Shown here: one piece after another, positions 16,929 through 25,601 of the stretch
Position numbering within the stretch: position 1 is the stretch's first letter
Layout: each line of letters starts with the position of its first letter
Assembly: GCF_018687095.1 (NCBI RefSeq)
Contig: NZ_CP061286.1
Span: forward strand, 1,488,001-1,552,000
Source of the DNA: Polynucleobacter sp. MWH-UH25E
Lineage (GTDB): Bacteria; Pseudomonadota; Gammaproteobacteria; Burkholderiales; Burkholderiaceae
Length of the DNA stretch: 64,000 nucleotides
Reading direction: 5' to 3'
Notes under the pieces: generated by a model
The model's database searches: none
Told to the model about the DNA's origin: nothing
Seen by the model: only the letters and a program-made list of their open reading frames with translations
Made by a program: the position numbers and the translations under genes

Positions 16929-19514
16929 TTACACCGTAACGGTATCAGCCACTTCGCTAAATGACTTGATCTTGTCAAAGTTCATGTAGCGATAGACTTC
17001 GGCTGATTTCGCATTCAGAGACTCAACTTGCTCCAAATATTCTTTTGGAGTTGGTAGGCGTCCTAATAAGGCCGCAACAGATGCCAATTCGGCAGAAGCC
17101 AGGAACACGCGTGTATCAATACCAAGACGATTTGGGAAATTACGTGTTGAAGTTGAAACAGCAGTAGAGCCCTTGCGGATTTGCGCTTGATTACCCATAC
17201 ATAGTGAGCAACCTGGGGTTTCCATGCGTGCACCAGTACGACCCAAAATGCCGTAGTAACCTTCTTCAGTTAGAACCATTTGATCCATCTTGGTAGGAGG
17301 CGCAATCCACAAGCGTGTTGGGATATCTGATTTGCCTTCAAGCACTTTACCTGCAGCACGGAAGTGGCCAATATTGGTCATGCAAGAACCGATAAATACT
17401 TCATCGATTTTCTCGCCAGCAACTTCAGAGAGGAACTTCACATCATCTGGATCGTTAGGGCAGGCTAGGATTGGCTCTTTGATATCGTTCATATCGATTT
17501 CAATGATCTCGGCATAGTCTGCGTTTTCATCGGCCTTGAGTAATTCGGGCTTAGCAATCCAAGCCTCCATTGCTTTGATACGGCGACCTAGGGTACGCTT
17601 ATCTTCGTAGCCATTAGCAATCATCCACTTCATTAATGTGATATTAGACTGCATGTATTCGATGATTGGCTCTTTGTTCAATTGAACTGCGCAACCACCA
17701 GCAGAACGCTCAGCTGATGCATCAGATAGTTCAAATGCTTGCTCAACTTTGAGATCGGGCAAGCCTTCGATTTCCAAGATTCGACCAGAGAAAATATTCT
17801 TCTTGCCTTGCTTTTCAACTGTCAGCAAACCTTTTTTGATCGCATACAGTGGAATTGCATTTACCAAGTCACGCAATGTGATGCCTGGTTGCATTTTTCC
17901 TTTGAAGCGCACTAATACAGATTCAGGCATATCAAGCGGCATTACGCCAGTGGCTGCAGCAAATGCAACTAAGCCAGAACCAGCTGGGAAGGAGATGCCA
18001 ATTGGAAAGCGAGTATGGCTATCGCCACCAGTTCCGCAAGTATCTGGGAGTAATAAGCGATTGAGCCAGCTATGAATCACGCCATCACCTGGGCGCAATG
18101 CAACGCCACCACGATTAGTCATAAAAGCAGGCAATTCATGATGAGTCCGAATATCGACTGGTTTTGGATAGGCAGAGGTATGACAGAAAGATTGCATTAC
18201 CAAATCTGCAGAGAAGCCTAAGCAAGCCAAATCTTTTAACTCATCACGAGTCATTGGACCAGTCGTATCTTGTGAGCCCACAGTCGTCATATGTGGCTCG
18301 CAGTAGGTTCCTGGGCGTACGCCTTGACCCTCTGGCAGACCGCATGCGCGACCAACCATTTTTTGTGCCAAGCTGAAACCTTTTTTGTTATCAGGAGGGC
18401 TAACTGGTACGCGGAATTCTGTAGAAGCAGGCAAGCCTAGTGCAGCACGAGCTTTTGCTGTTAAGCCACGCCCAACAATTAATGGAATACGACCACCGGC
18501 ACGTACTTCATCAAAAATCACTGGAGACTTGAGTGAGAAAGTCGCAATTTCTTTGCCATCTTTGAAGGCTTTTCCTTCATATGGGCGCAATTCAATAACG
18601 TCACCCATATTCATTTGCGACACATCTAACTCGATTGGCAATGCACCAGCATCTTCCATGGTATTGAAGAAGATTGGAGCAATCTTAGTGCCCAAGCAAA
18701 CGCCACCAAAACGTTTGTTAGGTACAAATGGAATATCTTCGCCTGTCCACCACAATACTGAGTTGGTTGCGGATTTACGGGATGAACCAGTTCCAACAAC
18801 GTCGCCTACGTAAGCGATCAAGTTACCTTTATTTTGTAGGGCTTCGATTTGCTTCATTGGGCCACGTACACCAGGCTCATCAGGTTCAATGCCAGGACGT
18901 GGGTTCTTGAGCATTACCGTTGCATGCAATGGGATGTCTGGACGACTCCAAGCATCAGGTGCTGGAGATAGATCGTCTGTATTGGTCTCGCCAGTAACTT
19001 TAAATACAGTCAACTTCATGCTTTCTGGAACAGCAGGGCGGCTTGTAAACCACTCGGCATCAGCCCAGCTTTGTAAAACAGCCTTGGCATTTGCATTGCC
19101 TTTTTCGGCTAATTCCTGAACGTCATGGAAGTAGTCAAACATCAACAAGGTTTTCTTTAGAGCTGCAGCAGCAGCGGAGCCACACTCAGCATCAGAGAGA
19201 AGTTCAACCAATGGTTTGATGTTGTAGCCACCAAGCATGGTGCCGAGTAATTCAGTTGCCTTTACACGAGAGATCAGCGGAGATTTTTCTGTGCCTTTGG
19301 CTACTGCATCCAAAAACTCAGCTTTTACCTTTGCGGCCTCATCCACGCCAGCTGGAACTCGGTTAGTAATTAGGTCAACTAACTCTGCTTCTTTGCCTGC
19401 TGGTGGGTTCTTGAGCAGCTTTACTAATTCCGCTACTTGATCCTTGGTTAGCGGGAGAGCGGGTATGCCAAGGGCGGCACGTTCAGCAACTTGGGCGTTA
19501 TAGGCGTCTAACAT
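16929..19514 (-). CDS. acnB: Aconitate hydratase B
   Basis: AcnB interconverts citrate and isocitrate in the TCA cycle (and often 2-methylisocitrate). The 861-residue protein has the AcnB order: an N-terminal HEAT-like domain (residues 1-160), the swivelling domain placed before the catalytic core, and the Fe-S cluster cysteines in SCMTNIGHF and PGCSLCMGN near the C-terminus. AcnB's N-terminal HEAT-like domain is typical of proteobacterial enzymes. It stands alone, ended by the shared terminator, with a TATAAT-type -10 box (19581-19586, minus) about 67 nt upstream of its start. Confidence 0.98.
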   Translation of the reverse strand: MLDAYNAQVAERAALGIPALPLTKDQVAELVKLLKNPPAGKEAELVDLITNRVPAGVDEAAKVKAEFLDAVAKGTEKSPLISRVKATELLGTMLGGYNIKPLVELLSDAECGSAAAAALKKTLLMFDYFHDVQELAEKGNANAKAVLQSWADAEWFTSRPAVPESMKLTVFKVTGETNTDDLSPAPDAWSRPDIPLHATVMLKNPRPGIEPDEPGVRGPMKQIEALQNKGNLIAYVGDVVGTGSSRKSATNSVLWWTGEDIPFVPNKRFGGVCLGTKIAPIFFNTMEDAGALPIELDVSQMNMGDVIELRPYEGKAFKDGKEIATFSLKSPVIFDEVRAGGRIPLIVGRGLTAKARAALGLPASTEFRVPVSPPDNKKGFSLAQKMVGRACGLPEGQGVRPGTYCEPHMTTVGSQDTTGPMTRDELKDLACLGFSADLVMQSFCHTSAYPKPVDIRTHHELPAFMTNRGGVALRPGDGVIHSWLNRLLLPDTCGTGGDSHTRFPIGISFPAGSGLVAFAAATGVMPLDMPESVLVRFKGKMQPGITLRDLVNAIPLYAIKKGLLTVEKQGKKNIFSGRILEIEGLPDLKVEQAFELSDASAERSAGGCAVQLNKEPIIEYMQSNITLMKWMIANGYEDKRTLGRRIKAMEAWIAKPELLKADENADYAEIIEIDMNDIKEPILACPNDPDDVKFLSEVAGEKIDEVFIGSCMTNIGHFRAAGKVLEGKSDIPTRLWIAPPTKMDQMVLTEEGYYGILGRTGARMETPGCSLCMGNQAQIRKGSTAVSTSTRNFPNRLGIDTRVFLASAELASVAALLGRLPTPKEYLEQVESLNAKSAEVYRYMNFDKIKSFSEVADTVTV

Positions 19515-19556
19515 GGTGGTTCCTATGCGGTAAAAGTGATAAAAGACAAGCCAAAA

Positions 19557-19586
19557 GGGTATTTTTACCCGATTAAGCCAATTATA
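19557..19586 (-). promoter_or_regulatory. acnB promoter -10 region and leader hairpin
   Basis: On the minus strand TATAAT (19586-19581) lies about 67 nt before the acnB start, and a small inverted repeat GGGTA-TTTT-TACCC (19557-19570) lies in the predicted leader. No good -35 box was seen. In contrast to many neighbours, acnB therefore has a normal leader. Confidence 0.45.
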
Positions 19587-19643
19587 GTTACTAATTTAAG
19601 TCTTATATAAGAGTTTAAACCCTAAGGGTTTTAGTGGGTAGTT

Positions 19644-19832
19644 CTAGACCACATTTTCTTCTTTTAGAGACCAAACCAAGGCAACTACCCAGCCAATGAG
19701 TGACCAGCCCAAAAACAGGTTTAGGGCAAAAATAGCCCCAGTGTTGGCACGTTTACGGTTGAAAGCAATCGCAAAAGGCATGAAATAAAATAGGGATAGT
19801 AGGGCAATAAGAACGGCAAATAGTAGACGCAT
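19644..19832 (-). CDS. Small membrane protein, superinfection-immunity (Imm) family-like
   Basis: A 62-residue protein with two hydrophobic segments (about residues 3-23 and 32-54) around a short loop FNRKRANTGAI. The pattern of a polar loop followed by FALNLFLGWSLIGWVVALVWSL resembles the small two-helix family named after the T4 superinfection immunity protein, which is common on bacterial chromosomes with no phage link. It lies 5 nt after the DUF2147 gene and is probably cotranscribed with it. The cellular role is unknown; the family name should not be read as evidence of phage defence. Confidence 0.75.
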   Translation of the reverse strand: MRLLFAVLIALLSLFYFMPFAIAFNRKRANTGAIFALNLFLGWSLIGWVVALVWSLKEENVV

Positions 19833-19837
19833 TGAGC

Positions 19838-20284
19838 TTATTTCTCTCGAATCCAGGTCTGGGTTCTGCCAAGCAGGGGAATGCCAATGTAGGCCCTTAG
19901 ATCCAATTTAGCCCCTTGATCTTTTAATTTCATTTCAGCCTTATAAATTTCGCCGTCATCAGGATCCAGAATTTGACCGCCGGTGTAGCTTTCCCCGGTC
20001 TTTTTAAGGCCGGTTAGGATCTCCATGCCTAATATTGGCTTCCCTTTTCGAGAATCCGTGCACTTTTCGCAAATGGAGGGGCCCGATGTGTCCAGCAGTT
20101 TGGTAATCGCCCCATAAAAAACACCATTTTTTTCAATAATCTGCACTAGGGCAGCGGGCTGATTTGTCTCATCATCAAAGGTTTTCCAGAGACCCGTGAT
20201 TGAGTCATAAGTTTGAGCGGATGCCGCGCCTGCTAACCCTAGGAGGGTAGAGAACATAAGGGGGAGTGCTATTTTTTTAATCAT
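19838..20284 (-). CDS. Exported DUF2147-family protein
   Basis: The 148-residue product has a clear signal peptide (cleavage after about residue 23, ASA-QT) and a lipocalin-like small domain: ITGLWKTFDDETNQPAALVQI opening, a CEKC pair (perhaps a disulfide) and ILDPDDGEIYKAEMKL, as in DUF2147 proteins. The function of this family is not established. It is divergent from pyrG. A TAATAT hexamer (20298-20293, minus) lies 8 nt before the start, which fits the short-leader pattern seen elsewhere in this window. Confidence 0.85.
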   Translation of the reverse strand: MIKKIALPLMFSTLLGLAGAASAQTYDSITGLWKTFDDETNQPAALVQIIEKNGVFYGAITKLLDTSGPSICEKCTDSRKGKPILGMEILTGLKKTGESYTGGQILDPDDGEIYKAEMKLKDQGAKLDLRAYIGIPLLGRTQTWIREK

Positions 20285-20335
20285 TTACAGCCATATTAAC
20301 TTGTTTCAAATCGGCTGTTTACCCTCAGCTATCGT

Positions 20336-20341
20336 TATAAT
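20336..20341 (+). promoter_or_regulatory. -10 element of the pyrG operon
   Basis: TATAAT lies 25 nt before the pyrG ATG; a weak purine stretch precedes the start. The -35 region is poorly conserved. Confidence 0.45.
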
Positions 20342-20366
20342 TACTTTTTCCAACAGAGCTTAAGCG

Positions 20367-22028
20367 ATGACCAAATACGTTTTTGTCACTGGTGGTGTGG
20401 TTTCTTCTTTAGGGAAAGGAATCGCAGCTGCCTCGCTTGCCGCGATTCTCGAATCCCGCGGCCTGAAAGTCACCCTCCTAAAATTAGATCCATATATCAA
20501 CGTTGACCCGGGCACCATGAGCCCATTGCAGCATGGCGAGGTTTTTGTTACCGAAGATGGCGCAGAAACCGATTTAGATTTGGGTCACTACGAGCGCTTT
20601 GTTTCTGCAAAGATGCGCAAGAGCAATAACTTCACCACGGGACAGATTTATGAATCTGTCATTAGCAAAGAGCGTCGTGGTGAATATTTAGGAAAAACGG
20701 TTCAAGTTATTCCACACATTACCAATGAGATTCAGGCATTTATAGAGCGTGGTGCTAAGGCAAGTCACGATGGTAAAGCGGATGTCGCTATTTGTGAGAT
20801 TGGCGGTACCGTAGGCGATATTGAATCCCTCCCATTTCTAGAGGCTGCAAGACAAATGAGCTTGCGCCTTCCAGTTCATAGCTGCGCTTTTGTGCATTTA
20901 ACCCTTGTCCCTTATATCAACAGCGCTGGCGAACTCAAGACAAAGCCAACACAGCACTCTGTTCAGAAGTTAAGAGAAATTGGCATCATGCCAACCGTGC
21001 TTCTCTGCCGCGCAGATCGTCCAATACCAGATGATGAGCGTGCAAAGATTTCTCTTTTCTCAAACGTAAGAGAAGAGGCTGTGATCTCCGTTTGGGATGT
21101 CGACACAATCTATAAGATTCCTGAAATGCTGCACTCTCAAGGGATGGATGATCTCATTTGCCGCGAGCTGGAGCTAATTGCTAAACCTGCTGATCTCTCG
21201 GTATGGGCAAATCTGGTTTATGAGCTTGCCAATCCTAAGCATGAAGTGACTATTGGTATGGTTGGCAAGTATGTAGAGCTGACAGAGTCTTATAAGTCGC
21301 TTATCGAGGCTTTGCGCCATGCTGGCATCCATACGCACACACGCGTCAATATCAACTACATTGATTCTGAGCAAATCGAAAAGGATGGAGTAGGGTGCCT
21401 TAATGAGCTAGATGCCATTCTGGTTCCTGGAGGTTTCGGTAAGCGCGGAACAGAAGGTAAGATTGCTGCGATTCGATATGCACGTGAAAACAATGTTCCT
21501 TACTTAGGTATTTGCTTGGGAATGCAGCTGGCTGTAATTGAGTTTGCACGTCATGTGGCCAATATCGCCAAAGCAAATAGCACAGAGTTTGACGCTGATA
21601 CGGATAGTCCAGTAGTTGCACTGATAACCGAATGGCTTGATCGCGAAGGTCGCGTTGAAAAACGTACCAATGATTCAGATTTAGGCGGAACAATGCGTCT
21701 TGGATCACAGCGCTGCCCAATCAAGCCAAATACACTTGCCCATCGCATTTATGGTGCCGAGGTAAATGAGCGTCACCGTCATCGCTATGAAGTCAATAAT
21801 GTGTACGTGCCAAAACTCGAGCAAGCAGGTTTGGTTATCTCAGCCAGAACACCTAACGAATCATTGCCTGAAATGATGGAGTTGCCTGATTCTATGCACC
21901 CATGGTTCTTTGGCGTTCAGTTTCACCCTGAGTTCACTTCTACGCCGCGTGATGGACATCCTTTGTTTTCGGCATTTATCAAGGCGGCACTTGTACATCA
22001 AGATACCGCATTAAAGCAGGTAGTCTAA
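20367..22028 (+). CDS. pyrG: CTP synthase
   Basis: PyrG aminates UTP to CTP using glutamine and ATP. The 553-residue enzyme has the N-terminal synthetase domain with the P-loop GGVVSSLGKG at residues 9-18 and the C-terminal class I glutaminase with Cys nucleophile in GICLGMQLA and the His/Glu pair in FHPEFTS. It is the first gene of pyrG-kdsA-eno-ftsB; kdsA starts 1 nt after its stop, implying translational coupling. pyrG-kdsA-eno linkage is common in proteobacteria. Confidence 0.98.
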   Translation: MTKYVFVTGGVVSSLGKGIAAASLAAILESRGLKVTLLKLDPYINVDPGTMSPLQHGEVFVTEDGAETDLDLGHYERFVSAKMRKSNNFTTGQIYESVISKERRGEYLGKTVQVIPHITNEIQAFIERGAKASHDGKADVAICEIGGTVGDIESLPFLEAARQMSLRLPVHSCAFVHLTLVPYINSAGELKTKPTQHSVQKLREIGIMPTVLLCRADRPIPDDERAKISLFSNVREEAVISVWDVDTIYKIPEMLHSQGMDDLICRELELIAKPADLSVWANLVYELANPKHEVTIGMVGKYVELTESYKSLIEALRHAGIHTHTRVNINYIDSEQIEKDGVGCLNELDAILVPGGFGKRGTEGKIAAIRYARENNVPYLGICLGMQLAVIEFARHVANIAKANSTEFDADTDSPVVALITEWLDREGRVEKRTNDSDLGGTMRLGSQRCPIKPNTLAHRIYGAEVNERHRHRYEVNNVYVPKLEQAGLVISARTPNESLPEMMELPDSMHPWFFGVQFHPEFTSTPRDGHPLFSAFIKAALVHQDTALKQVV

Positions 22029-22029
22029 T

Positions 22030-22893
22030 ATGAGCGCCTTCAAGCTTTGTGGCTACAACATTGGCTTAGACCAACGTTTTTTTCTGATTGCTGGAACCTG
22101 CGTCATTGAGTCGGAGCAGTCAGCTATCGATGTAGCCGGACAGCTAAAAGAAATTGCATCCTCACTTAACATCCCTTTTATTTACAAATCTTCATTTGAT
22201 AAAGCCAATCGATCATCAGGTAATTCATATCGTGGCTTGGGAATGGATAAGGGTCTTGAGATTCTTGCTAAAGTGAAAAAGCAAATAGGTGTACCTGTCT
22301 TAACTGATGTTCATGACATTGCAGAGATTGCACCAGTCGCCCAGGTAGTAGACGTCCTACAAACACCCGCATTTCTTTGCAGACAAACAGACTTTATACG
22401 TGCCTGTGCTCAGAGCGGTAAGCCAGTCAACTTTAAAAAAGGTCAATTTCTATCTCCACATGAGATGCTCAATGTGATTGAGAAGGCTAGAGTTGCTGCG
22501 GCTGAGAAAGGTCTTCTTGATCAATTTATGGTTTGTGAGCGCGGTGCGTCATTTGGCTACAACAATCTTGTATCGGATATGCGTAGTCTTGCAATATTGC
22601 GAGAATCAAAGGCGCCTGTAGTCTTTGATGCCACCCACTCTGTCCAGCTTCCTGGAGGCCAAGGAAGCTCCAGCGGTGGTCAGCGAGAATTTGTTCCTGT
22701 ATTGGCCCGTGCAGCCGTTGCTGTTGGCATTAGTGGGCTATTTATGGAAACACATCCGGATCCGGCTAAAGCGCTATCAGACGGCCCTAACGCCGTACCG
22801 CTTAATCGCATGAGAGAACTGCTGGAGTCCTTGCTTTCAATTGATAGCGCTGTGAAATCAAGCAATGCTTTTTTAGAAGATAGCTTTAAGTAA
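22030..22893 (+). CDS. kdsA: 3-deoxy-D-manno-octulosonate 8-phosphate synthase
   Basis: KdsA condenses phosphoenolpyruvate and arabinose 5-phosphate to KDO 8-phosphate for lipopolysaccharide. The 287-residue TIM-barrel enzyme shows the PEP-binding segment YKSSFDKANRSS, the CRQTDF motif and SGLFMETHPDP. At the metal-site position the sequence reads AGTCVIES, with Cys24 where the E. coli-type metal-independent enzyme has Asn (GGMNVLES). This predicts a metal-dependent enzyme. It lies 1 nt after pyrG and 48 nt before eno; the product of eno, PEP, is its substrate. Confidence 0.96.
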   Translation: MSAFKLCGYNIGLDQRFFLIAGTCVIESEQSAIDVAGQLKEIASSLNIPFIYKSSFDKANRSSGNSYRGLGMDKGLEILAKVKKQIGVPVLTDVHDIAEIAPVAQVVDVLQTPAFLCRQTDFIRACAQSGKPVNFKKGQFLSPHEMLNVIEKARVAAAEKGLLDQFMVCERGASFGYNNLVSDMRSLAILRESKAPVVFDATHSVQLPGGQGSSSGGQREFVPVLARAAVAVGISGLFMETHPDPAKALSDGPNAVPLNRMRELLESLLSIDSAVKSSNAFLEDSFK

Positions 22894-22941
22894 CCAAGTT
22901 TATTAGATACCCAATTTCATATTGTTTTAAGGAGAAGGTGC

Positions 22942-24228
22942 ATGAGCGCCATTGTTGACATAATCGGTAGAGAAGTTTTAGATTCACGCGGCAACCCAAC
23001 GGTAGAGTGTGATGTTTTGCTTGAATCGGGCGTGATGGGTCGTGCGGCCGTGCCATCGGGTGCGTCAACTGGATCACGCGAAGCCATTGAACTGCGTGAT
23101 GGCGACAAATCTCGCTATCTAGGTAAGGGTGTATTAAAAGCCGTTCAAAACATCAATGTCGAAATCGCTGAAACTATCCTTGGTTTAGATGCGAGCGAGC
23201 AGGCTTTTTTAGATAAGACCCTGATTGACTTAGATGGCACTCACAATAAGGCTCGATTAGGTGCTAATGCAACATTGGCAGTATCTATGGCAGTAGCAAG
23301 AGCTGCTGCTGAAGAGGCTGGATTGCCTTTATATCGTTACTTTGGTGGCTCCGGTGGCATGCAGTTACCAGTTCCAATGATGAACATTGTGAATGGTGGC
23401 GCCCACGCAAATAACAGTTTAGATATCCAAGAATTCATGGTCATGCCAGTAGGCGCTGAAAGCTTCCGCGATGCTCTGCGATGTGGCGCTGAGATTTTCC
23501 ATGAACTCAAAAAGATTATCGGATCTCAAGGTATGCCAACAACTGTTGGCGATGAAGGTGGCTTTGCACCAAACTTCAAGAGTAATCATGAGTGCTTGCA
23601 AACAATTATGAAAGCTATTGAAGGTGCTGGATATCAAGCTGGTGAAGATGTATTGTTGGCGCTAGATTGCGCAGCAAGCGAGTTTTACAAAGATGGCAAA
23701 TATCATTTGTCAGGAGAGGGCTTGCAACTGAGCTCTAGTGAGTTTTCAGACTATCTAGGTAATTTGGCTGATCAGTTTCCGATTGTGTCTATTGAAGATG
23801 GCATGCATGAAAGCGATTGGGATGGTTGGGCTGACATTACGAAGAAGCTTGGCAAGAAGATTCAGTTGGTTGGCGATGACCTTTTTGTTACCAATACTCG
23901 TATCTTGAAAGAAGGTATTGAGAAGGGTATTGCTAATTCCATTCTGATCAAAATCAATCAGATCGGCACATTAACCGAGACTTTTGCTGCGATTGAGATG
24001 GCAAAACGTGCGAATTACACTGCTGTGATTTCTCATCGTTCAGGCGAAACTGAAGACAGTACTATCGCGGATATTGCAGTTGGTACAAATGCTGGCCAGA
24101 TTAAGACTGGTTCTCTGTCCCGCTCAGACCGTATTGCTAAATACAATCAATTACTCCGTATTGAAGAAGATTTGGGTGATGTCGCTACTTATCCAGGCAA
24201 GTCTGTTTTTTATAACCTAAGTCGCTAA
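22942..24228 (+). CDS. eno: Enolase
   Basis: Enolase converts 2-phosphoglycerate to phosphoenolpyruvate. The 428-residue protein carries the N-terminal DSRGNPTVE motif, GAVPSGASTG-type loop, GDEGGFAP and the signature ILIKINQIGT and SHRSGETED. A strong ribosome site (AAGGAG) lies 8 nt before the ATG. Placement between kdsA and ftsB is typical for beta- and gammaproteobacteria. Confidence 0.98.
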   Translation: MSAIVDIIGREVLDSRGNPTVECDVLLESGVMGRAAVPSGASTGSREAIELRDGDKSRYLGKGVLKAVQNINVEIAETILGLDASEQAFLDKTLIDLDGTHNKARLGANATLAVSMAVARAAAEEAGLPLYRYFGGSGGMQLPVPMMNIVNGGAHANNSLDIQEFMVMPVGAESFRDALRCGAEIFHELKKIIGSQGMPTTVGDEGGFAPNFKSNHECLQTIMKAIEGAGYQAGEDVLLALDCAASEFYKDGKYHLSGEGLQLSSSEFSDYLGNLADQFPIVSIEDGMHESDWDGWADITKKLGKKIQLVGDDLFVTNTRILKEGIEKGIANSILIKINQIGTLTETFAAIEMAKRANYTAVISHRSGETEDSTIADIAVGTNAGQIKTGSLSRSDRIAKYNQLLRIEEDLGDVATYPGKSVFYNLSR

Positions 24229-24242
24229 TACATTCGTTATTT

Positions 24243-24548
24243 ATGCGCATTGTCATCTACTCCATGCTGGTATTGCTAATTGCAATCCAGTTCCCGCTAT
24301 GGCTAGGTAAGGGTGGATGGCTAAAAGTGTATGAAATGGAGAAGCAAGTAGAGCTACAAGAGGCTAAAAATAGTCTCTTGGCTCTTCGCAATGCAAAGCT
24401 CTCTGGTGATGTAAAGGACTTAAAGGATGGAACCCGCGCAATTGAAGAGCGTGCACGTGTTGAACATGGTCTCATCAAGGAGGGTGAGTTCTTTGTGCAA
24501 ATCTTGCCAGCAGACAAATCAAATTCTGCACCCCCTACAAAGCAGTAA
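24243..24548 (+). CDS. ftsB: Cell division protein FtsB
   Basis: FtsB is a bitopic divisome protein that forms the FtsQLB complex. The 101-residue product has an N-terminal transmembrane helix (about residues 3-20, followed by W-GKGGW) and a periplasmic coiled coil (residues 30-70), then the conserved ERARVEHGLIKEGE segment. It starts 14 nt after eno. Length agrees with E. coli FtsB (103). It is convergent with hslO, with a 23-nt gap and no evident terminator hairpin. Confidence 0.93.
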   Translation: MRIVIYSMLVLLIAIQFPLWLGKGGWLKVYEMEKQVELQEAKNSLLALRNAKLSGDVKDLKDGTRAIEERARVEHGLIKEGEFFVQILPADKSNSAPPTKQ

Positions 24549-24571
24549 GCAGACTTAACTGACTAACTAAC

Positions 24572-25537
24572 TTAGTGACCCTTCGATGGGGGCCTTGTAG
24601 CATCGCTTAATAAATCCGTTTTAAATACCTGCAGGCAATCAACTGCATCAAAGCGATAGGGCTTAGCGCAAAAATCGCAAATCGTTTCAACGGATCCACG
24701 TTCTTCTAGGATGCCCTGAACTTCCTCTTCGCCAAGCATCCTCAGTACATCAGCTACTTTATTGCGTGAACAGGTGCATGAAAACCGAATAGGGCGCACT
24801 GGAAAGCTCCGCACCCCATATTCCATAGACTCCTCTAGGAAAAGTCTTCTCAAGGTTGTTTGTGGGGGCAGGGTAAGCAATTCTTCATTGGTAATAGTCT
24901 CGCCAAGAGTCTGAATACGAGACCAGCCTTCCGCCGCTGATTGTGGGTCAAGATGGCTATGACCCCCAGAGTTTGGTAGTCGTTGCAAGAGTAGGCCGCC
25001 AACACTTTTATCATCTGAGCTAAGCCAGATGCGTGTATCTAACTGCTCTGAATTTTGCATATACAAAGCAATTGCTTCAGCAGCATTTGCAACAGGCCTG
25101 AGCTCATCACCGAAATATTCCTGAAGAGCAACAATTCCCTGGTAAGGTGCCTGTCCCGGCTCTCGATCTGCCGGATCAAGCGTAATGACTAGTCTCCCAG
25201 TGTTGCTGGCATCTAATAATTCGCCTAGAGTTGCTTTATGGTCAATTTCCGAAGGTTCCACTGAAAGCTTTACAGTCGCACGCATGCTGAGATCAGATTT
25301 GCACTCAACCACTAAAAGCTGAATAGGGCCTTTACTCTGGGCTTGGATAATTAAAGTGCCATCAAATTTAAGGCTGGCGCTAAGAAGGGTGGCGGCTCCA
25401 ACAAAATCACCTAGTATTTTGCGAACCGCTGGAGGGTCATTGCGTCGCTCCAAAACAGCCTGCCAGGCAGAGCCAATGGAAACTATTTCCCCGCGAACGG
25501 GTGCACCATCACAAATAAATACAAGTAGTTCATTCAT
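24572..25537 (-). CDS. hslO: Redox-regulated chaperone Hsp33
   Basis: Hsp33 is a holdase activated by oxidation of a zinc-binding cysteine cluster. The 321-residue product has the N-terminal MNELLVFICDGAPVRGE domain and the C-terminal cluster CTCSRNK and CDFCAKPYR, the CxC...CxxC arrangement of active Hsp33. The frame is open to a farther start at 25636, but that would run across the divergent gltX start; the family N-terminus begins at the ATG 25537. GATACT (25550-25545, minus) lies 7 nt upstream of the ATG. No sigma-32 motif was found in the 64-nt gap to gltX. Confidence 0.95.
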   Translation of the reverse strand: MNELLVFICDGAPVRGEIVSIGSAWQAVLERRNDPPAVRKILGDFVGAATLLSASLKFDGTLIIQAQSKGPIQLLVVECKSDLSMRATVKLSVEPSEIDHKATLGELLDASNTGRLVITLDPADREPGQAPYQGIVALQEYFGDELRPVANAAEAIALYMQNSEQLDTRIWLSSDDKSVGGLLLQRLPNSGGHSHLDPQSAAEGWSRIQTLGETITNEELLTLPPQTTLRRLFLEESMEYGVRSFPVRPIRFSCTCSRNKVADVLRMLGEEEVQGILEERGSVETICDFCAKPYRFDAVDCLQVFKTDLLSDATRPPSKGH

Positions 25538-25544
25538 GGTTGAA

Positions 25545-25594
25545 AGTATCCACTTTTTTTGAAAATACCGCCCATTTAGCCGACCTGAGATAAT
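25545..25594. promoter_or_regulatory. Divergent -10 elements for hslO and gltX
   Basis: On the minus strand GATACT (25550-25545) is 7 nt before the hslO ATG. On the plus strand GATAAT (25589-25594) is 7 nt before the gltX ATG. Unlike three other pairs in the window, the two elements are separate. Both spacings predict very short or absent leaders. Confidence 0.45.
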
Positions 25595-25601
25595 AGGGCT
25601 T

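Noticed and set aside
18385..18813. 142-codon plus-strand frame inside acnB
   Set aside because: It is antisense to a conserved part of acnB, with codon pattern of a shadow frame.
19644..19832. Possible phage-defence gene because of similarity to a superinfection-immunity family
   Set aside because: The family is widespread on chromosomes and no phage genes are near; only a small membrane protein can be claimed.
25538..25601. Sigma-32 promoter for hslO
   Set aside because: No CTTGAA at a proper distance from CCCAT on the hslO strand; a CCCATTT is present on the plus strand only, with a spacer that is too short.
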